DNA from: Skermanella sp. TT6
Lineage (GTDB): Bacteria; Pseudomonadota; Alphaproteobacteria; Azospirillales; Azospirillaceae
Length of the DNA stretch: 64,000 bases
Direction: 5' to 3'
NCBI RefSeq assembly: GCF_016653635.2
Contig: NZ_CP067421.1
Coordinates: forward strand, 124,001-188,000
The notes beneath the pieces are model-generated. The model saw only the letters and a list, made by a program, of their open reading frames with translations, made no database searches and was not told where the DNA came from. A program made the translations under genes and the position numbers. Below, one piece after another: positions 16,624 to 25,380 of this stretch; the stretch's first letter is position 1; each line of letters starts with the position of its first letter.

Positions 16624-19220
16624 TGAGGACAGGCCCGTTCGCGGCCGGAGCGGTCGCTCTCGTCCTGCTGCTGACGTGGATAGCCTTCCGCGGCATGAGT
16701 GCCGAGTTGGATGACTGGAAGCATGCCTCGACCGTCCTGGAAAAGATCGAAACGGCGAGGAACATGATCGATCGGGACGTCCTGAGCGCTCGCACGGGCA
16801 TTCTTCGGAACTACGATTCGATCGTCCGGGAAGTCGGCGTCTTGCGGACCAATCTCGAACGCTTGCGCGCCGATACAGGCGATGACGCCGAGATCGGCGA
16901 TGCGATCCGTGCCCTGCAGGACGCCTTGGCACGGGATGAGGGATTGATCGAGGACTTCAAGAGCCGCAATGCCTTGCTGCAGAACTCCCTGGCCTATTTC
17001 GTCGTCCTGAACCGGAACCTCGAAGGCCAGGAACAGTATCAGGGTCAGGGACAGGGCCGGGACTTTGCCGGACAGATCGGGAGGCTTGCCGCCGCCATGC
17101 TGCGGCTGACCCTCGATACAACGTCTGGATCGATCGCGCATGTCGATGCCCAACTGGAAGTCCTGTTGATCACGAGCATCGCGACAGGGAACGTGGTGGC
17201 TGCGCAGCCATTGCTGGAACACGGGCGCATGCTTCGCGATCAGCTTCCCGCGACGGATGCCCTGCTCAGGAATCTCCTCTCCTCCCCGGCCTCGGGACAT
17301 ATGGAAGCTGTCCAGGGGCTGATCGAGGAGCGTGCCGCAGCGGCCGGCGCCGCAGCCGGCATGTTCCGGTACATGCTCTACATCATTTCCGTGCTTCTGG
17401 CATGCATGCTCGTATATCTCGGGGCTCAGCTGCAGGCGCGGGCACGGGCGCTTCGGTTCCGGGCCAACTTCGAGCATACGATCGCGGCCATCTCCACCCG
17501 TTTCCTGTCTTCAGGATCGGCTGATCTGACGTCGCATGTGGATCTGGCGCTATCGGAACTTGCCGCCTGCATCGGCGCGGATCGGGCCTATTTCGTCGAT
17601 GGCCGAACGGCCGGGGTTTACCAGTGGAGCCGGAACGGCGTAGAGCCGGCACCGGGTTGGCCGGAGCGGGCACGACTGCTTGCCGCGGCTTTCGAGCGCG
17701 GCGACAACGGTACCATCCATGTTCCGGCGATCAGGCGGATCGCCCGGGCGACCACCGGCGCCAGGGCCGGTCGGGAGATCGACCGGGGCTCGGGCGACGC
17801 TATCGATCGGATGGCCGATGCCGGTCTCCATGCATGGCTCGGCGTGGTGTCTTCGAACGCCGAGTGTCCGGGCGGCATCCTCGGTTTCGATGCCCTGCGT
17901 CCTGGTCCGATGACCAAGTGGCATGATTACGGCCTGTTCCGCATGGCATTCGACACCATCTCGGCGGCCGTCGAGCGCGATCGGCTGGCCCGCGAGAAAG
18001 AGCGGCTGGAGGCCGGCCTGCAGCAGGCGCGCCGGATGGAGACGGTCGGCGCCCTCGCCAGCGGGGTCGCTCACAACTTCAACAACATCGTGGGGGCTAT
18101 CCTCGGTTACACCGAGATGGCGCGGGAGAGGGTACCGCCCGACAGCCGGTTGGCGGGGAACCTTGATGAGATCCGGCTCGCCGCCGAACGGGCCCTGGCC
18201 CTGGTCGACCAAATCCTCACGTTCGGCCGGCGCGGCACCTCGCAGCGGAAGCTGATGCGGGTCCGGGATCTTGTCGATGAGACGGCGTCCATGCTCGAGG
18301 CGTCCCTTCCGCCGCGGATCGAGCTCAGGATCAGGGACTCTTCCGGGGATACCAGGATTCCCGCGGACCCGGCCCGCCTCCAGCAGGTGCTGATGAACCT
18401 GGCCGCCAACGCGGCGCAGGCGATGGACGGCAAAGGGGTCGTCGACATCGCGATAGCGGGGATCGAGTCCAAGGATGCGGTGCGGCTCGGGTCGGACGAG
18501 TTGGGTCCGGGGCGTTACGCAACGCTCACGGTGACCGACAGGGGCCGGGGCATGGATGGCGCGACCCGGGAACGGATCTTCGAGCCCTTCTTTACGACCC
18601 GCCCCGAAGGGAACGGGCTCGGTCTGGCCACGGCGCGCGAGATAGTGCGCGAGCATGGCGGTGCGATTTCGGTCCGAAGCGCACCGGGGGAAGGGACGAC
18701 GTTCGAAGTATGGCTGCCGTGCGCCATCCCGGAAAGCCGTCCGAGCGGGTCGCCGCCCGGGCGGCAGCTTCCGCCGGCCTCCCTGCGTGGCGACGGTGAA
18801 GCCGTGCTCATCCTCGACGGCGACGGTCGGCGATTGCTCCGTCTGGAGGAGATCGTGGCCGCGCTTGGCTACGAGCCGGTCGGGGTCACACGGGCGGAAG
18901 AGGCTGCGCGTTCGCTCGGCCGGCCAGGGTTCGAGTTCGTGGCGGCGCTGATCTGCCAGCCCCGATCATCGGCCTTCGAGATTTCGGCGCTCCTTCGCCG
19001 GGAGGCGCCAGATTTGCCGATCATCCTGGCAACGACATCCGCTGCCGATATACACCCCCCTGTCCTCGCCGCCGCCGGCATCCGCGAGATCGTCCACAGT
19101 CCCGTGACCGCTGCGGAGCTTGCTCGCGCCTTGTCGCTTTGTCGGAAAAGTCAGGAAACGGCCGCCGGAGAGGCGAGCTGGGGCACCATGGCTACCGGTC
19201 CGCTCTCGCCAACCGAATAG
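16623..19220 (+). CDS. VirA-like hybrid sensor histidine kinase with degenerate receiver
   Basis: An 865-residue membrane kinase. Order: TM1 (about 5-22); a long periplasmic helical region with a RDVLSARTGILRNYD motif like the DAHL domain of VirA-like kinases; TM2 (about 250-272); a GAF-like region; a dimerisation helix with the phospho-acceptor His484 in VAHNFNN; an ATPase domain (N-box LMNLAANAAQAM, G1 DRGRGMDG, G2 GNGLGLATAREIV); and a C-terminal receiver-like domain. The receiver lacks the acceptor Asp (A-L-I-C-Q-P instead) and the conserved Lys, so it is probably not phosphorylated. ATG 16623 sits 7 bases after AGGAG. The likely output partner is the divergent OmpR-type regulator. Confidence 0.9.
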   Translation: MRTGPFAAGAVALVLLLTWIAFRGMSAELDDWKHASTVLEKIETARNMIDRDVLSARTGILRNYDSIVREVGVLRTNLERLRADTGDDAEIGDAIRALQDALARDEGLIEDFKSRNALLQNSLAYFVVLNRNLEGQEQYQGQGQGRDFAGQIGRLAAAMLRLTLDTTSGSIAHVDAQLEVLLITSIATGNVVAAQPLLEHGRMLRDQLPATDALLRNLLSSPASGHMEAVQGLIEERAAAAGAAAGMFRYMLYIISVLLACMLVYLGAQLQARARALRFRANFEHTIAAISTRFLSSGSADLTSHVDLALSELAACIGADRAYFVDGRTAGVYQWSRNGVEPAPGWPERARLLAAAFERGDNGTIHVPAIRRIARATTGARAGREIDRGSGDAIDRMADAGLHAWLGVVSSNAECPGGILGFDALRPGPMTKWHDYGLFRMAFDTISAAVERDRLAREKERLEAGLQQARRMETVGALASGVAHNFNNIVGAILGYTEMARERVPPDSRLAGNLDEIRLAAERALALVDQILTFGRRGTSQRKLMRVRDLVDETASMLEASLPPRIELRIRDSSGDTRIPADPARLQQVLMNLAANAAQAMDGKGVVDIAIAGIESKDAVRLGSDELGPGRYATLTVTDRGRGMDGATRERIFEPFFTTRPEGNGLGLATAREIVREHGGAISVRSAPGEGTTFEVWLPCAIPESRPSGSPPGRQLPPASLRGDGEAVLILDGDGRRLLRLEEIVAALGYEPVGVTRAEEAARSLGRPGFEFVAALICQPRSSAFEISALLRREAPDLPIILATTSAADIHPPVLAAAGIREIVHSPVTAAELARALSLCRKSQETAAGEASWGTMATGPLSPTE

Positions 19221-19268
19221 CCCGTTGCTTCGGTGCCATTGCTCCTGCCGGAGTGACATCCGTCATGT

Positions 19269-19676
19269 TCAGCTGCCCGGCATCTCCTCGATAAGCTTCG
19301 ACCTGACCTCGGCGGGTGCGCCCTCCGCCCAGAGCAGCAGAGCGTCCAGCGCCGGACACAGGGACTGGCCCCATTCCGTCAGGTGATACTCCACCTTCGG
19401 CGGGACCTGGTGGTGGACGATGCGCCCGACCACGCCATCGCTCTCCAACTGACGCAGTTGCTGGATCAGCATCTTCTGGGAAACGCCGGGGATCGCCCGC
19501 TCCAGATCGGAGAAGCGCCGCACCTGGCCACCGAACAGCTGGAACAGGATCACGAGCTTCCACCGACCCTCCAGAACCCGGAGCACGTTCTGCACGCTCT
19601 GAGCCCCGGAATGAGGCGTGTAGGACGCACGCTTACCTTCAGGTGAGTACCTTACTTTTTCGTCCGTACTTGTCAT
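19269..19676 (-). CDS. HxlR-family transcriptional regulator
   Basis: A 135-residue winged-helix regulator of the HxlR/YodB type. It shows VLRVLEGRWKLVILFQLFGG, then RRFSDLERAIPGVSQKMLIQQLRQLESDGVV and the wing V-P-P-K-V-E-Y-H-L-T, the standard family core. The ATG at 19676 gives the normal length, with GAGG upstream. It is divergent from a dehydrogenase gene. The HxlR group commonly responds to electrophiles or oxidants and represses a neighbouring oxidoreductase, so autoregulation with the dehydrogenase is likely. Confidence 0.9.
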   Translation of the reverse strand: MTSTDEKVRYSPEGKRASYTPHSGAQSVQNVLRVLEGRWKLVILFQLFGGQVRRFSDLERAIPGVSQKMLIQQLRQLESDGVVGRIVHHQVPPKVEYHLTEWGQSLCPALDALLLWAEGAPAEVRSKLIEEMPGS

Positions 19677-19778
19677 CCGGAAAGCCTCGTAGCAATTTTC
19701 CACCGACGCAATGTAATCCAGGAGAGATCATATGGACACGAGACTGCCGATCGCGATCGCCGCTCCGGAGATCGCGTG
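19677..19778. promoter_or_regulatory. Divergent promoter region between HxlR regulator and dehydrogenase
   Basis: About 100 bases between divergent starts, the obvious place for the HxlR operator. The right half is occupied by a short open frame (see 19732). No clear dyad was assigned. Confidence 0.4.
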
Positions 19779-19779
19779 A
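19732..19779 (+). CDS. Possible 15-codon leader or gene remnant before the dehydrogenase
   Basis: A short frame, MDTRLPIAIAAPEIA, with a better ribosome site (CCAGGAGAG) than the dehydrogenase behind it. Its stop overlaps the dehydrogenase start, so ribosomes finishing it could restart there. It may be a leader or the head of a deleted gene. I cannot distinguish these. Confidence 0.35.
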   Translation: MDTRLPIAIAAPEIA

Positions 19780-20567
19780 TGCCCGCGCTCATCGACCCGG
19801 CCGAGTTCCAGGGACGCCGCGTCGTCGTCACCGGCGGCACCAAGGGTACCGGCCGGGCGACCGTCGAAAGGTTCCTGGCGGGCGGCGCCCAGGTCCTGAC
19901 GGCCGCGCGCAACGGAGCCCATGGCCCCGAGGGAGCCGGGCTCGTGGAGGCGGATCTGACCACCCCGGAAGGATCCTCAAGGCTCGCCGAGGCGGCCATG
20001 GAGCGGCTCGGCGGCGTTGACGTCCTGGTGCATGTGCTGGGGGGTTCCACCGCCCCGGGCGGGGGTTTCGCGGCCCTGACGGACGATGTCTGGCGCGCCG
20101 AGCTCGACCTGAACCTGCTTTCGGCGGTGAGGCTCGATCGAGCCTTGCTGCCGCAGATGATCGCGCGCGGCGAAGGGGCCGTCATCCATGTCTCGTCCAT
20201 CCAGCGTCAACTGCCGCTGTACGATTCCACCACGGCCTATGCTGCGGCCAAGGCCGGCTTGACGACCTACAGCAAGGCGTTGTCGAAGGAACTCGGGCCC
20301 AAAGGCGTGCGGGTCAACGTCGTCTCGCCGGGCTGGATCTACACGGAAGCCTCGGACGCCCTGGTCAACCGGATCGCCGACAGCACCGGCGGGACGCCGG
20401 AGGCGGCGCGCCAAAGCATCCTGGACGCTCTTGGCGGCATCCCCCTGGGACGTCCGGCCCGGCCCGAGGAAGTGGCGGAGCTCATCGCCTTCCTGGCCTC
20501 GGAGCGGGCCTCGGCCATCCACGGCGCGGAACACGTCATCGACGGCGGAACGGTGCCGACGGTTTAG
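19779..20567 (+). CDS. Short-chain dehydrogenase/reductase
   Basis: A 262-residue SDR with the variant cofactor loop TGGTKGTG near residue 20, A-Y-A-A-A-K at the active site, PGWIYTEASD after it and the terminal V-I-D-G-G. The ATG at 19779 sits 8 bases after GGAG. A GTG directly before it is in frame. It is divergent from an HxlR regulator. SDRs under HxlR control often reduce quinones or aldehydes, but the substrate is not visible here. Confidence 0.9.
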   Translation: MPALIDPAEFQGRRVVVTGGTKGTGRATVERFLAGGAQVLTAARNGAHGPEGAGLVEADLTTPEGSSRLAEAAMERLGGVDVLVHVLGGSTAPGGGFAALTDDVWRAELDLNLLSAVRLDRALLPQMIARGEGAVIHVSSIQRQLPLYDSTTAYAAAKAGLTTYSKALSKELGPKGVRVNVVSPGWIYTEASDALVNRIADSTGGTPEAARQSILDALGGIPLGRPARPEEVAELIAFLASERASAIHGAEHVIDGGTVPTV

Positions 20568-20663
20568 GACCCTTGCGGTTTTCCGAGGGTCGATCGCCGG
20601 ATCGTGCGTCACGGGGTGGTGCGGGAGCGCCGTGGAACACGACCCGGGACCCCGCCGGATCCC

Positions 20664-21503
20664 TCAGCCGATCGATTCAAGAAAATCCGAAAGAATGGCG
20701 TTGACCTGCCCCGGTTGCTCAAGCGTCGCGCTATGTCCGCAAGCGTCGAGAACATGGAGATCGCACCCGATGCGCTCCGCCATCACGGCGCTCTCCGCGG
20801 CGGGGCGGGACCGGTCCTCGCGCCCCGCGATGATGATGGTCGGAGCCCGGACCCTGTCCAGGACGTCCAGGGCGTCCTCGCGGCCGAATATCAGGCGGCC
20901 GAGAGGCGCGATCGTCTCGCGCAGGCGGGCCGCGTCGTACCGGGCGATCCGGTCGCGCAGGAGGATCGGCAGGTCGGGAGACCGGGTCGCGACATCCGGC
21001 GCGAAGAAGAGCGGGATGATATGCGAAACGATCGCATCGTTCACCCGTCCTTCGCGTTCGACCGCATCCAGCATGCCGAAATAGGTGCGGCGGTTCGCTT
21101 CGGGTTCCGCGCCGAGATAGCTGTTGAGCAGGGCGAGGCCGGTAACCCGCTCCGGTGCCAGGGCCGCGAGATGCGCGCCCCACATGCCGCCCATCGACGT
21201 ACCGACCACCGCGAAGCGATCGATGTCGAGGCGGTCCATCAGGGCGAGCATCTGCGCGGCGAGATCGGCATGCCGGCGCGTGTCCGTAGGCATCGGCCCG
21301 GAGTCGCCATGGCCCCACATCTCGGGGACGACAAGGCGGTAGCGGGATTGCAGGGCGTCGATCTGGGGCCGCCACATCCGCCAGTCCCAGAGATAGCCAT
21401 GGCCGAGAAGCACCGCCGGCCCCCGGCCGAACTCGACCAGGGAGAGCGGGCTGCCGGCGATCTCGAGAACGCGGCGGGTGGGCAGGTTGCTTTGAGTCGT
21501 CAT
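20664..21503 (-). CDS. Alpha/beta hydrolase
   Basis: A 279-residue alpha/beta hydrolase. The oxyanion region is L-L-G-H-G-Y-L-W-D, the nucleophile elbow G-T-S-M-G-G, the acidic residue lies in A-G-R-E-D-R and the catalytic histidine in D-A-C-G-H-S-A. The ATG at 21503 follows GGGGAAG at ideal spacing. A longer start at 21515 is less likely. The GMC oxidoreductase gene ends upstream of it on the same strand, about 65 bases away, so the two are probably co-transcribed. The substrate is unknown. Confidence 0.9.
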   Translation of the reverse strand: MTTQSNLPTRRVLEIAGSPLSLVEFGRGPAVLLGHGYLWDWRMWRPQIDALQSRYRLVVPEMWGHGDSGPMPTDTRRHADLAAQMLALMDRLDIDRFAVVGTSMGGMWGAHLAALAPERVTGLALLNSYLGAEPEANRRTYFGMLDAVEREGRVNDAIVSHIIPLFFAPDVATRSPDLPILLRDRIARYDAARLRETIAPLGRLIFGREDALDVLDRVRAPTIIIAGREDRSRPAAESAVMAERIGCDLHVLDACGHSATLEQPGQVNAILSDFLESIG

Positions 21504-21568
21504 CGTCTTCCCCATGAGATAGGCGGCGGCCGCAGGGCCGCCGAAGGGCGGTTGCCGGAGTGCCGGCC

Positions 21569-23188
21569 TTACAGGCCGTGCCTGGCGCGGAGCCGCGCCG
21601 CCGCCTGCTCGCCGATGATCGCGCACGGCGCCTGGGTGTTGCCCGTGGTCACGCGCGGCAGGATGGACCCGTCCGCGACCCGAAGTCCGTCGACGCCATA
21701 CACGGCGAGCGAAGCGTCGACGACCGACATGTCGTCGCGTCCCATCTTCGCCGTGCCGCATTGATGCCAGTAGGTGACCGCCGCATCGCGGATGAAGGCA
21801 TCCTCCGCGTCGGCATCCAGGACGCCCGGGATGGCTTCACGCGTGACATGGGGCTTGAACGCCTCGGCGTTTCCGAGAGCGCGGCACAGCCTGACGCAGG
21901 CCCGGGCCGCTTCCAGGTCGGCGGGGTCGGACAGCATGTTGGCGTCGATTGCCGGGGGCTTGCCGGGATCGGCATCGCGAAGCCGGAGGCGGCCCCGACT
22001 CTTCGGCTGCGCCAGCCCCGCGAACATCGTCCAGCCATGTTCGGGAACGCCGAGCGCCGCGGTGCGCTCGCTCGGCACCGGAAACTCGACCTGGCAGAAC
22101 AGCAGGTCCGGTGCATCGAGCTCGGGTCGGCTCTTCCAGTAGAGCGTCGCTTCGCTGCCGCTGTTGCGCGGCGCGATCGCCTCCTTGCATTCCCACGTGC
22201 AGCCGAAGGAGACGTGGTCCTGCATGTTCCGCCCGACTCCGGGCAGATGCTGAAGGACCGGGATCGAATGGCGCTCCAGTTCGGTCCGGTCGCCGATACC
22301 AGACAGCATGAGCAGCTTGGGCGTGTTGATCGCGCCGGTGGACAGGATCACCTCGCAGCCTGCCCGGATCGCGAAGATGCGTCCGTCCTTCTCGACCTCG
22401 ACGCCGCGCGCCCGGCGGCCGTCGAACAGCACGCGCCGTACCTGGGCGCCGGTCAGGATGGTGAGGTTGGAACGGTCGGACCACGGGTGGACATAAGCCC
22501 GGTACAGCGACTGGCGCCGGCCATCGCGGACCAGCATGTCGGTCAGGGCGGCGCCGCCCGGCCCCTCCATCATGGCGCCGTTGGGGCTCTCGAACGTCGG
22601 GATGCCCAGTTCGCGCGCGGCACCCAACATCGCGTGGGCGAGCGGGTTGGGGTCTTGGGCGGGCTGGACCCAGACGGGGCCGCCGGTGCCGCGGTAGCGC
22701 GGGTCCGGGGTTCCCCGCCAGTTCTCGATCCGCCGATAGATGTCCAGGACCGAGTCGTAGCCCCATGCGGCATCGCCGGCCTCGGACGCGAAGAAATCCC
22801 AGTCGTTGCGATGGCCCCGCGCCCATACCATCACGTTCACGCTCGAGCCTCCGCCCAGGCCCCTGCCCATCGCCATGGACAGGGCGCGGCCGTGAAGATG
22901 CGGGTTGGGTTCGGCTTGGAAGCCCCAGTCGCGCTCGCTTCCCAGGTTGGTCGGCCACAGGGCGGGATCGAGCACCGAGTCGGCCTCGTCGCTTCCGCCG
23001 GCCTCGATCAGGAGAACCCGCACATCGGGATTCTCGGCGAGACGGCGGGCGATCACCGAACCCGACGCACCCGCGCCGCAGACGATGAAATCATGGTCGG
23101 TATCCGGTTCGGCGGCGAACCGCGGCCGATGTTCCTGCGCATGTCGGGTGTGCTCCGTGTCCTGGCTGGCAGGGTGATGGCTTGGCAT
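21569..23188 (-). CDS. GMC-family FAD oxidoreductase (choline dehydrogenase-like)
   Basis: A 539-residue FAD-dependent alcohol dehydrogenase/oxidase. The dinucleotide-binding motif G-A-G-A-S-G at about 38-43 is followed by the family signature GRGLGGGSSVNVMVWARGH and the second signature GAINTPKLLMLSGIGD. The C-terminal active-site segment T-Y-W-H-Q-C-G-T-A-K-M-G carries the catalytic His, and DGLRVADGSILPRVTTGNTQAP ends the domain. The first 30 residues are polar and not family-conserved, so the true start could be later. It lies between two alpha/beta hydrolase genes on the same strand. Confidence 0.93.
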   Translation of the reverse strand: MPSHHPASQDTEHTRHAQEHRPRFAAEPDTDHDFIVCGAGASGSVIARRLAENPDVRVLLIEAGGSDEADSVLDPALWPTNLGSERDWGFQAEPNPHLHGRALSMAMGRGLGGGSSVNVMVWARGHRNDWDFFASEAGDAAWGYDSVLDIYRRIENWRGTPDPRYRGTGGPVWVQPAQDPNPLAHAMLGAARELGIPTFESPNGAMMEGPGGAALTDMLVRDGRRQSLYRAYVHPWSDRSNLTILTGAQVRRVLFDGRRARGVEVEKDGRIFAIRAGCEVILSTGAINTPKLLMLSGIGDRTELERHSIPVLQHLPGVGRNMQDHVSFGCTWECKEAIAPRNSGSEATLYWKSRPELDAPDLLFCQVEFPVPSERTAALGVPEHGWTMFAGLAQPKSRGRLRLRDADPGKPPAIDANMLSDPADLEAARACVRLCRALGNAEAFKPHVTREAIPGVLDADAEDAFIRDAAVTYWHQCGTAKMGRDDMSVVDASLAVYGVDGLRVADGSILPRVTTGNTQAPCAIIGEQAAARLRARHGL

Positions 23189-23302
23189 CGTTCTTTCCTT
23201 TCTAGCGGATGCTGGTCGAGAGCCGGCCGCACGGCCGGAGCCCGGGCAAGAACCCAGGCCCGACCTGGAGGCCTGCCGTGCGGGGGGAGAGGACGCCGAG
23301 GA

Positions 23303-24103
23303 TCAGCGCGCCTTGCGCGGGCTTTCCGTCGCGGCCTGGTCGATCACGTCGGCGACGACCTTGGGCTGGGTCATGAAGACCGCGTGGCTGGCCGGCACCT
23401 CGGTGACCTCGGCGCCGATGCGGTCTGCCATATGGCGCAGCATGCGAAGGTCGAACGCCTTGTCGTCCGTCGCGATGACGGCCCAGCTCGGCCTGGAGCG
23501 CCATGCGGCCTGGGTCAGTTCGGTCTGGAAGGCCGACAGGTTGATCGGCACCTGCGAGTCGCGCATGAAGGCCGCGTCCGCGTCGCTCGCGTCGGCGGCG
23601 AAGCCGATCTTGAAGTTCTCCGCCTTCATGACGCCGAAGCCGTCGCCCTGCGTGTCGATGACGAATTCGGCGGGCGTGACGAAGCCTTCATATTGCTGTG
23701 CCGTCGTCTCGCCCGCGTCGGGCGAGAGGGCGGAGACATAGACGAGACCGGCGACCTTCGGATCGACGCCGGCTTCGGTGATGACAGTGCCGCCCCAGCT
23801 GTGGCCGACGAGGATCGCCGGGCCGTCCTGCCTGGCGAGCGCGCGCTTCGTCGCGGCGACGTCGTCGGCGAGCGAGGTCAGCGGGTTCTGGACGATCGTC
23901 ACGCGATAGCCCCGCCGCGTCAGATCGTCATAGACGCCGCGCCAGCCGGACCCGTCGGCGAAGGCGCCATGGACCAGCACGACGTTGCGAACCGCCTGCT
24001 CCCCGACACCCTGGGCGCCGTGGCCGGCCTGCTGGGCCTGGGCGGCGAACGGCAAGGCGGCCACCACGGCGGCGACGGCGGCGACGCGAAGACTGTTCAT
24101 CAT
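23303..24103 (-). CDS. Exported alpha/beta hydrolase, intact paralogue
   Basis: A 266-residue alpha/beta hydrolase with a Sec signal peptide (MNSLRVAAVAAVVAALPFAAQAQ). The oxyanion segment is VVLVHGAFADGSGW, the nucleophile elbow G-H-S-W-G-G, and the catalytic histidine lies in P-A-S-H-A-V-F-M near the C-terminus. It resembles the exported esterase-like proteins of the salicylate-esterase or EstC type. A truncated close paralogue lies at 57808-58431 on the same strand. It is upstream of the GMC gene and downstream of ohr in the same direction. Confidence 0.9.
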   Translation of the reverse strand: MMNSLRVAAVAAVVAALPFAAQAQQAGHGAQGVGEQAVRNVVLVHGAFADGSGWRGVYDDLTRRGYRVTIVQNPLTSLADDVAATKRALARQDGPAILVGHSWGGTVITEAGVDPKVAGLVYVSALSPDAGETTAQQYEGFVTPAEFVIDTQGDGFGVMKAENFKIGFAADASDADAAFMRDSQVPINLSAFQTELTQAAWRSRPSWAVIATDDKAFDLRMLRHMADRIGAEVTEVPASHAVFMTQPKVVADVIDQAATESPRKAR

Positions 24104-24134
24104 GGGAGAATTCCTTTCTTGAAGGATGGACGAT

Positions 24135-24560
24135 TCAAGCGGCCAGCGTCAGGCGAACATCCAGGCCGCCGCGCGTGGCATGCGAATAGGGGCAGACGAC
24201 ATGCGCCTGCTCGACCAGTTCCCGGGCGACGGCGGCATCGATCCCCGGCAGCGTGATCGTCAGCGCGACGTCGAGCCCGAAGCCCTGGCCATCGTCTCGC
24301 GGGCCGATGCCCACGGCGGCGGTGACGCGGCTTTCGTCGGCGATCTTCACCTTGCGCTTGCCGGCGACGAACTTGAGCGCGCCGAGGAAGCAGGCGGCAT
24401 AGCCGGAAGCGAACAGCTGTTCGGGATTGGCGCCTTCGCCGCCGGCCCCGCCGAGTTCCTTGGGCGTGACGAGCGCGACGCTGAACGCGCCATCGGTGGT
24501 GGCGGCGTGGCCGGTGCGGCCACCGGTCGCCGTGGCTGCGGTACGATAGAGAATGTTCAT
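24135..24560 (-). CDS. ohr: Organic hydroperoxide resistance protein
   Basis: A 141-residue OsmC/Ohr-family thiol peroxidase that reduces organic hydroperoxides with lipoyl-protein electrons. Both catalytic cysteines are visible: in G-Y-A-A-C-F near residue 57 and in V-V-C-P-Y-S-H near 121. The opening MNILYRTAATATGGRTG and the NPEQLFASGYAACF block match Ohr better than OsmC. It is divergent from a MarR-family gene with an OhrR-type cysteine, the standard regulatory pairing. Confidence 0.95.
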   Translation of the reverse strand: MNILYRTAATATGGRTGHAATTDGAFSVALVTPKELGGAGGEGANPEQLFASGYAACFLGALKFVAGKRKVKIADESRVTAAVGIGPRDDGQGFGLDVALTITLPGIDAAVARELVEQAHVVCPYSHATRGGLDVRLTLAA

Positions 24561-24699
24561 GGCCCGGGTCCTATATGCCGATAACTGTTATTGCGATAAC
24601 ATAGTGCTTAACACCCGGCCTCACCGTCGTCCAGTGAAAAATATCGCGATATTTATTTTCGCGATGGTATATCCTATATAGCGGGTGAAGGAGCATGCC
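24561..24699. promoter_or_regulatory. ohr/ohrR divergent control region
   Basis: This AT-rich spacer holds a perfect 16-bp palindrome at 24639-24654 (AAATATCGCGATATTT) and an imperfect one at 24587-24600 (GTTATTGCGATAAC). Both share a TATCGC-type half-site and are good candidates for OhrR operators over the two promoters. Confidence 0.65.
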
Positions 24700-25170
24700 A
24701 TGACGAACGAAACCAACCGCCCGGTCCCCTTGGACGACCAGCTCTGCTACGCCATCTACTCGGCGGGCATCGCGATCCAACGCGCCTACAAACCCCTGCT
24801 CGACGCGCTCGGATTGACCTATCCGCAGTATCTCGTGCTCAACGTCCTGTGGCGCGAGGACGGGCAGACGGTCGGGCGCATCGCCGAGCAGCTCGCGCTC
24901 GAATCGAGCACGCTCACGCCGCTGCTGAAACGGCTGGAGGCGGCCGGCCTGATCCGACGGACGCGGAATCCGGAGAACGAGCGGCAGGTAGTCATCGCGC
25001 TGACAGACCAGGGGCGCGCCCTGGAGAATAGGGCCGGATGCCTCGGGGAAACCCTGCTCGAGGCGTCCGGCCAATCCCCTTCGGAACTGGGAGAGCTTAA
25101 TGTGAAGGTCAGGCAGCTGCGGGATGAGATCTACAGCCGCATCGGGCGCTGGAGCCTCGACCGTACCTGA
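24700..25170 (+). CDS. ohrR: MarR-family regulator of the OhrR type
   Basis: A 156-residue MarR-family repressor. The N-terminal D-D-Q-L-C-Y-A-I-Y-S carries the reactive cysteine used by OhrR to sense organic hydroperoxides. The winged helix is GRIAEQLALESSTLTPLLKRLEAAGLI with wing R-N-P-E-N-E-R-Q-V. The ATG at 24700 has AAGGAG six bases upstream; an in-frame GTG at 24685 is less good. A second cysteine (G-C-L-G) near residue 112 could form the disulfide in a two-cysteine OhrR. It is divergent from ohr and presumably represses it and itself. Confidence 0.92.
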   Translation: MTNETNRPVPLDDQLCYAIYSAGIAIQRAYKPLLDALGLTYPQYLVLNVLWREDGQTVGRIAEQLALESSTLTPLLKRLEAAGLIRRTRNPENERQVVIALTDQGRALENRAGCLGETLLEASGQSPSELGELNVKVRQLRDEIYSRIGRWSLDRT

Positions 25171-25380
25171 GACCGGTGCGCAGTCGTTACGCGATCGAAG
25201 GGGAAGCGGCGTGCGCCTCGGGCGCGGCCAACCCCGATGCCGGTCAGGGCTTGCGTGACCCTTCTCTTTGTTTCACCTGAAACCCGATTGCCCCGGATTT
25301 GAGGCATCCGCGAAACCTGGCTCCGCGATGATCCTGGAGCGTCCCCTCCGCCGGACACGCTCATCGTCAGGAAGAACCAG

